Shown in pieces: positions 14,017 through 18,326 of a stretch of DNA of 18,326 nt. A model generated the notes under the pieces. That model was given only the letters and a program-made list of their open reading frames with translations. It was not told the DNA's origin and searched no databases. The position numbers and the translations under genes are program-made. Origin of the DNA: Solirubrobacterales bacterium (lineage in GTDB: Bacteria; Actinomycetota; Thermoleophilia; Solirubrobacterales; Solirubrobacteraceae); contig JACCYI010000061.1 in NCBI GenBank assembly GCA_013696535.1, positions 1-18,326 on the forward strand. Direction: 5' to 3'. Within the stretch, counting starts at the first letter, position 1. The number at the start of each line of letters is the position of its first letter.

Positions 14017-16652
14017 CTTGGCTGCGAGGCCTGCTCGCCCACCGCCGCAGCCGCCTGCTGTCCACCGCCCTCGGGGTCGCCGTCGGCGTGGCGCTGCTGG
14101 CCTCGATCGGAACGTTCCTGTCTTCGACGACCTCGCAGATGACCCAGCGGGCGATCGGCCAGGTCACCGTCGACTGGCAGGTCGAGGCCCAGGCCGGCGC
14201 CAACCCCGCCGACGTCCTGGCCAAGACACGCCGGCAGAGCGGGGTCGCTGGGGCGCTGCCCGTGTCGATCGCGCCCACCTCCGGTCTGAAGGCCTCGGCC
14301 GCCGGCTCGACCCAACAGACCGGCCCCGGCCGCGTGCTCGGATTGCCCGACGGCTACACCACGACGTTTCCCGGCGTCATCCGCGGGCTCTCCGGCTCGA
14401 GCACCGGCGTGCTCCTCTACCAGCAGACCGCCGCCAACCTGCACGCCAAGCCCGGCGACACCATCACGATCGGCCGGGCCGGCGCCACGCCGACCACGGT
14501 CAAGGTCGACGGCGTCGTCGACCTGCCGAGCATCGACTCGCTGTTTCAGAAGGTCGGCGCCCCCGTCGGCGCACAGCCCCAAGCGCCGCCCGACAACGTC
14601 GTCCTGCTGCCCCAGCGCACCTTCAACAGCGTCGAACGCGGCGCACCCGTCACCACCCAGATCCATACACAACTCTCACGCCGGTTGCCCGACAGCCCCA
14701 ACGCCGCGTTCACGCAGGTCTCGGGGAACGCCCGCAACCTCGAGACGAAACTTACCGGCGGCGGCCTGGTCGGCGACAACCTCGGCACCGCCCTGGACAG
14801 CGCCCGCAAGGACGCGCTCTACGCCGAGTTGCTGTTCTTGTTCCTCGGCGTCCCCGGCGCGATCCTCGCCGGCCTGGTGACCATGTCGATCGCGTCGGCG
14901 GGCGCAGACCGTCGGCGCCGTGACGCCGCGCTGCTGCGCACCCGCGGCGCTTCCACCCGCCAGCTCGTCGGCGTCGCGCTCGGCGAGACCGCGCTCAGCG
15001 GCGGCGCTGGCGTGGCGCTCGGCCTCACGGCGGCGCTGATCATCGGCTCGGCGGCCTTCGGAACCGCCAGCTTTGGCGCCTCCACCCTGTCCGCCGGGCT
15101 CTGGGCCGGTGGTGCCGCACTGGCCGGATTGCTGATCGCAGCCGCCTCGATCGCACTGCCCGCCTGGCGCGACGCCCGATCGCTGACCGTCGCCGGCCAA
15201 CGCGCCCAGATCGGGCGCCGCGACCGAGCACCCTGGTGGGCCCCCTACGGCCTGGACTTCGCCGCACTGGCCGGGTCGGCGTTCGTGTTCTGGCAGGCGT
15301 CCAAGAACGGCTACAACCTCGTCCTCGTTCCCGAGGGCATCCCGCAGGTGTCGGTCAACTGGTACGCGCTGCTCGCCCCGGTCCTCGGCTGGGTCGGCCT
15401 GGGCTTGCTCGCCTATCGCGTCGCCGACCTCGCCCTCGTCCACGGCCGCACGCCGGTCGCGCGGCTGCTGCGCCCGCTCGCCGGGGAGCTCGCCCCGACG
15501 GTCGCCGCCACGATGGGCCGCCAACGGTGCCTGCTGGCCAAGGCGGTGACCCTGGTCGCGCTCACCGGTGCGTTCGCAGGCTCTACCGCGGTATTCAACT
15601 CCACCTACCAACAGCAGGCCGAAGCCGACGCACGCCTGTCCAACGGCGCCGACGTTACCGTCACCGAGTCACCCGGCGTGCAGGTCGGCCCGCAGGGCGC
15701 CGCCCGCCTGACCAAGGTCACGGGCGTCAAGAGCGTCGAGCCGCTCCAGCACCGCTTCGCCTACGTCGGCGCCGATCTCCAGGACCTCTACGGCGTACGA
15801 CCGCAGAGCATCGGCGCTGCCGGCAAGCTCCAGAACGGGTGGTTCCAGGGCGGCAGCGCCAAGCAGCTCATGAGCGACCTCGCCCGACGGCCCGACGGCA
15901 TCCTGGTTTCCGCCGAGACGGTCAAGGACTTCCAGCTCATCAAGGGCGACCTAATCCGGCTCCGCCTCCAGGACGGCCAGACCATGCAGTTCAGAACCGT
16001 CCCGTTCCACTACATCGGCGTGGCCAAGGAGTTCCCCACCGCACCCAAGGACTCGTTCTTCGTCGCCAACCAGAGCTACGTGACCAAGGCGACCGGCTCC
16101 AACGCGGTCGGCGCATTCCTCCTGCAGACTGATGGCACCAACCCGGGCGTGGTGGCCCAGCGCCTGCGCGGCCAGCTCGCTACCAGCGCCCGGGTGACCG
16201 ACATCGTCAACCAGCGCATGGTGATCGGCTCCAACCTGACCGCCGTCGAACTCTCCGGCCTGACCAAGGTCGAGCTCGGCTTCGCGCTCGCGCTCGCGAT
16301 CGCGGCGTCCGGTCTCACGCTCGGTCTCGGCTTCCAGGAACGGCGACGCACCTTCGCGATCGCCAGCGCGCTGGGAGCGAAGACGCGGCAGCTCGGCGGC
16401 TTCGTGTGGGGCGAGTCGGTGTTCGTCACCGCTGGCGGTCTGATCCTCGGGACGGTCGCGGCGGTGGTGATCTCCGACATGCTCGTCAAGGTCCTCACGG
16501 GGGTGTTCGACCCGCCGCCCGACGCGCTCTCGGTGCCCTGGCTCTACCTGGGCGGCGTGATCGTGCTGACCGTCGGCGCGGTCGGGGCGGCCGGGGCAGT
16601 GACCCTGCGCGCACTACGCCGCCCGGCCATCGAGGAGCTCCGCGACCTCTAG
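14004..16652 (+). CDS. FtsX-like/MacB-type ABC permease with two FtsX domains
   Basis: An 882-residue permease. Ten hydrophobic segments lie near residues 18-40, 272-298, 325-350, 366-386, 414-431, 452-472, 511-532, 755-777, 801-826 and 846-870. Two large extracytoplasmic MacB-PCD-like domains occupy about 41-270 and 533-745. Each is followed by an FtsX domain (about 275-390 and 755-875), whose cytoplasmic loops RRRRDAALLRTRGAS and RRRTFAIASALGAKTRQL are typical. This duplicated architecture is that of actinobacterial FtsX permeases that work mechanically on periplasmic partners or export lipophilic compounds. The ATG at 14004 has AAGGAGG upstream and overlaps the ATPase gene. The substrate is unknown; the lipoprotein at the operon head is a likely partner. 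Confidence 0.93.
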   Translation: MVALTWLRGLLAHRRSRLLSTALGVAVGVALLASIGTFLSSTTSQMTQRAIGQVTVDWQVEAQAGANPADVLAKTRRQSGVAGALPVSIAPTSGLKASAAGSTQQTGPGRVLGLPDGYTTTFPGVIRGLSGSSTGVLLYQQTAANLHAKPGDTITIGRAGATPTTVKVDGVVDLPSIDSLFQKVGAPVGAQPQAPPDNVVLLPQRTFNSVERGAPVTTQIHTQLSRRLPDSPNAAFTQVSGNARNLETKLTGGGLVGDNLGTALDSARKDALYAELLFLFLGVPGAILAGLVTMSIASAGADRRRRDAALLRTRGASTRQLVGVALGETALSGGAGVALGLTAALIIGSAAFGTASFGASTLSAGLWAGGAALAGLLIAAASIALPAWRDARSLTVAGQRAQIGRRDRAPWWAPYGLDFAALAGSAFVFWQASKNGYNLVLVPEGIPQVSVNWYALLAPVLGWVGLGLLAYRVADLALVHGRTPVARLLRPLAGELAPTVAATMGRQRCLLAKAVTLVALTGAFAGSTAVFNSTYQQQAEADARLSNGADVTVTESPGVQVGPQGAARLTKVTGVKSVEPLQHRFAYVGADLQDLYGVRPQSIGAAGKLQNGWFQGGSAKQLMSDLARRPDGILVSAETVKDFQLIKGDLIRLRLQDGQTMQFRTVPFHYIGVAKEFPTAPKDSFFVANQSYVTKATGSNAVGAFLLQTDGTNPGVVAQRLRGQLATSARVTDIVNQRMVIGSNLTAVELSGLTKVELGFALALAIAASGLTLGLGFQERRRTFAIASALGAKTRQLGGFVWGESVFVTAGGLILGTVAAVVISDMLVKVLTGVFDPPPDALSVPWLYLGGVIVLTVGAVGAAGAVTLRALRRPAIEELRDL

Positions 16653-16786
16653 GACCGAGGTTCTCCGCCGCCCAAGCCCCGGTCGGCCTTAGGTTGGACC
16701 CGTGCGGCTGCGATGGCGTGGCGGCACTGCGCCCGCGACGGACGCGTCCGCGGCCCCTACGGCCGTACGCTCATACTTAGAGCTGA

Positions 16787-16879
16787 CTGGCGGGCACTTC
16801 TGCCGGCGCGCTGGAAGCGCGTCAGATCGAAATCGACCCGCAGCGCTATGAGGTTGAGGCGATCGGCGAGACCGCCGGC
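16787..16879 (+). pseudogene. Central segment of an OsmC-like gene, inverted
   Basis: The plus strand reads LAGTSAGALEARQI followed by EIDPQRYEVEAIGETAG. This matches what OsmC-family proteins have directly after the TLDYVVAAAAGC block, whose first part lies on the opposite strand at 16880-17071. The codon just before, where the catalytic Cys would be, is TGA (16784-16786). No start codon is associated with the segment. Confidence 0.55.
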
Positions 16880-17071
16880 CGCGGCGACCACCTAGTCAAG
16901 CGTCGTGGCGTGGGGCGGATACTGCTCAGCCGTGACGCCGTAGTGCTCGGCCACCTCGGAGTGCACACCAAAGGCCACCGGCTCCTCCTCGGCGGGAAGG
17001 TACGCAAGCCGCTGAGGCCCCCCTAGCCGCTCAATCCGTACCCGCGAGACGTACGACGGTTCTTCAGCCAT
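16880..17071 (-). pseudogene. N-terminal part of an OsmC-like gene
   Basis: ATG 17071 opens 59 codons on the minus strand: MAEEPSYVSRVRIERLGG, then LPAEEEPVAFGVHSEVAEHYGV and PPHATTLD, ended by TAG at 16892-16894. Past the stop the frame gives VVAAAGG. In OsmC-family proteins this block reads HATTLDYVVAAAAGCL, so the TAG probably replaced a Tyr codon. The expected continuation is found on the other strand at 16787-16879. Confidence 0.6.
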
Positions 17072-17360
17072 CGGAAGCCTACTCCGATAGCCACACGGCG
17101 AGTACCACAGCGGCCCGTGTCAAAGGCCACGGTGATTACGAGCACCGTGACGAACGCCAGGTCCGGGTGCTCCCAGATCAGCGGTGCGGACCCAGGGTGG
17201 GGACAGCCCCAGCGATCCCGCCGTGACACATAGGACGCCCGCCACCGCGACGGCACACGGGCCATTGTCCGCGTAATCGACCGGAGGTCCGACGGATGCC
17301 GTCTCCGACCGCTGTCCTGGTGGTATCGCGGCGCCCCGGGGACGCGGATATCTTGGGCGT

Positions 17361-18326
17361 GTGGTCCACTTGCGGATCGTCGCGCCCCCGGAGTCGGCAG
17401 AAGCCGTCGTGGAGAGCTTGTGCTGTTCACGGTCGGTCATCGACGTGGTCCACCTGCCTGGCGTCGCCAGGCGCCCGGACGGAGATGTGATCACGTGTGA
17501 CGTGGCGCGGGAGGATGCGTCGGTCGTGCTCGATGATCTGCGGGGCCTGGGCATCCACAAGACGGGCTCGATCGTGTTGCAGTTCGTCGATGCGGCCCTG
17601 TCAGACATCGCGGAAGACGCCGAACGGGCAGCCGAGGGCTCGCCGGCCGACGCCGTCGTGTGGGAGGACGTCAACGAAAAGACTTCCGAGTCGGCTGAAC
17701 TGTCCGGGGTCTTTCTGCTCTTCATGCTGCTCGCGGGCTTGATCGCCGCGGTCGGCATCTATCTCGATTCACCGATCCTCGTCGTCGGGGCGATGGTGGT
17801 CGGCCCCGAGTTCGGGCCCATCGCCGGCTTCTGCGTCGCGCTGGTCGAGCGTCGCCCGCGATTGGCGTGGCAGTCTGCGCTCGCGCTGCTCGTCGGTTTT
17901 CCGTTGGCCATCGTCGCCGTGTATCTCTGCTCGTTGGCCTTCAAAGCGACCGGAGTGACTCCCGACTCCTTCAGTTCAGCCGACCACAGTCTGTCTTCGA
18001 CTATTTCCAATCCCGACTTTCTGGCCTTCTTCGTCGCTTTCTGCGCTGGTGTCGCCGGCATCCTGTCGTTGTCGACGACGAAATCGGGTGCGCTGATCGG
18101 TGTGCTTATCTCGCTGACCACCATTCCCGCGGCGGCCAACATCGGTGTCGCAGCGGCATATGAGGACTGGGACTCGTGCAGCGGGTCGGCGGCACAGCTC
18201 GGATTGAACCTCGGTGCGGTGTTGCTCGGGGGAACGCTCACGCTCGGGGTCCAGCACCGCCTCTATCAGCGCCGGCGGAGCCACCACCACGGTGCACAGG
18301 AACGCGCGCGACGCGAAACAACCTCG
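17361..18326 (+). CDS. DUF389 domain-containing membrane protein (3' end outside window)
   Basis: 322 codons without a stop up to the window edge. Residues 1-100 form a soluble alpha/beta domain (VVHLRIVAPPESAEAVVESL, GDVITCDVAREDA, GLGIHKTGSIVL). The DUF389 membrane core follows: ELSGVFLLFMLLAGLIAAVG, then the hallmark DSPILVVGAMVVGPEFGPIA at about 137-155, and further helices at 170-195, 218-237, 241-265 and 278-297. Next comes a His/Arg-rich tail (RRRSHHH). DUF389 proteins are uncharacterised bacterial membrane proteins. The GTG at 17361 is chosen because the family begins with an M-x-HLRIV-type strand; no clear ribosome site precedes it. The tail suggests the stop is just beyond the window. 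Confidence 0.9.
   Translation, partial: MVHLRIVAPPESAEAVVESLCCSRSVIDVVHLPGVARRPDGDVITCDVAREDASVVLDDLRGLGIHKTGSIVLQFVDAALSDIAEDAERAAEGSPADAVVWEDVNEKTSESAELSGVFLLFMLLAGLIAAVGIYLDSPILVVGAMVVGPEFGPIAGFCVALVERRPRLAWQSALALLVGFPLAIVAVYLCSLAFKATGVTPDSFSSADHSLSSTISNPDFLAFFVAFCAGVAGILSLSTTKSGALIGVLISLTTIPAAANIGVAAAYEDWDSCSGSAAQLGLNLGAVLLGGTLTLGVQHRLYQRRRSHHHGAQERARRETTS

Larger units (their letters stand above)
16653..17360. other. Decayed region between the exporter operon and the DUF389 gene
   Basis: About 700 bases without an intact gene. The centre (16787-17071) holds the two halves of an OsmC-like gene on opposite strands, listed separately. From 17072 to 17330 the minus strand gives hydrophobic readings in two frames (AVAVAGVLCVTAGSLGLS and DLAFVTVLVITVAFDTG). 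These may be leftovers of a membrane protein but could not be assigned. No terminator with a T-tract was seen after 16652. Confidence 0.5.

Noticed and set aside
13485..15611. Long minus-strand open frames opposite the ABC and FtsX genes
   Set aside because: Gly/Arg/Ala-rich shadows of well-supported plus-strand genes.
16654..16688. GACCG...CGGTC after the FtsX stop as a terminator
   Set aside because: Five-base stem with a loop of more than 20 nt and no T-run; within chance for this GC content.

Overview
This is a GC-rich window with many GTG/TTG starts, 1-4 nt stop/start overlaps, frequent lack of Shine-Dalgarno sites and CRATGA-free actinobacterial-style promoters (TANNNT boxes). Gene content (DUF190/CrcB, DUF389, SRPBCC-cupin-TetR, FCD GntR with OsmC, FtsX/lipoprotein exporters) suggests an Actinomycetota genome, perhaps Thermoleophilia/Solirubrobacterales; that placement is inference from style and composition only. 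No RNA genes, CRISPR, transposase or phage genes were seen.

Layout. (1) 1-1142, plus strand: the C-terminal end of a Cu+ P-type ATPase, translationally coupled to a DUF4396 membrane protein. (2) 849-4324, minus strand: a tightly packed unit reading EamA/DMT transporter (one frameshift) - CrcB - CrcB - three-domain DUF190 protein - DUF1232 membrane protein. The two CrcB subunits and DUF190 point to fluoride export. The last gene runs antisense through the end of the DUF4396 gene. (3) 4440-5000: a badly eroded UvrA-like ABC protein. (4) 5098-6348: a possible leaderless mini-ORF, a universal stress protein and a DedA membrane protein. (5) 6677-7508: an NTF2-like anchored protein and an eroded fragment of an uncharacterised conserved protein, both minus strand. 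(6) 7589-9100: tandem operators, then an SRPBCC-cupin-TetR unit. (7) 9150-11782: a PEP-mutase/isocitrate-lyase-family enzyme and a GntR (FCD) regulator on the minus strand, divergent from an OsmC protein plus a small unknown protein. The GntR and OsmC genes share one palindromic TGTATACA box. (8) 11783-11919: the stub of an OmpR-type response regulator on the minus strand, next to 11-bp direct repeats in front of (9) 12060-16652, a lipoprotein - ABC ATPase - ABC ATPase - ten-TM FtsX permease operon. (10) 16787-17071: an OsmC-like gene whose two halves lie on opposite strands, as if a segment had been inverted. (11) 17361-18326: the start of a DUF389 membrane protein that leaves the window.

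The most striking general trait is the number of decayed genes (UvrA-like, response regulator, split OsmC, the 7362-7508 remnant, the frameshifted EamA gene) lying between well-kept, tightly coupled operons. The best candidates for an under-described system are the CrcB-CrcB-triple DUF190-DUF1232 unit and the lipoprotein/two-ATPase/FtsX exporter with its operator-like repeats and amputated regulator.
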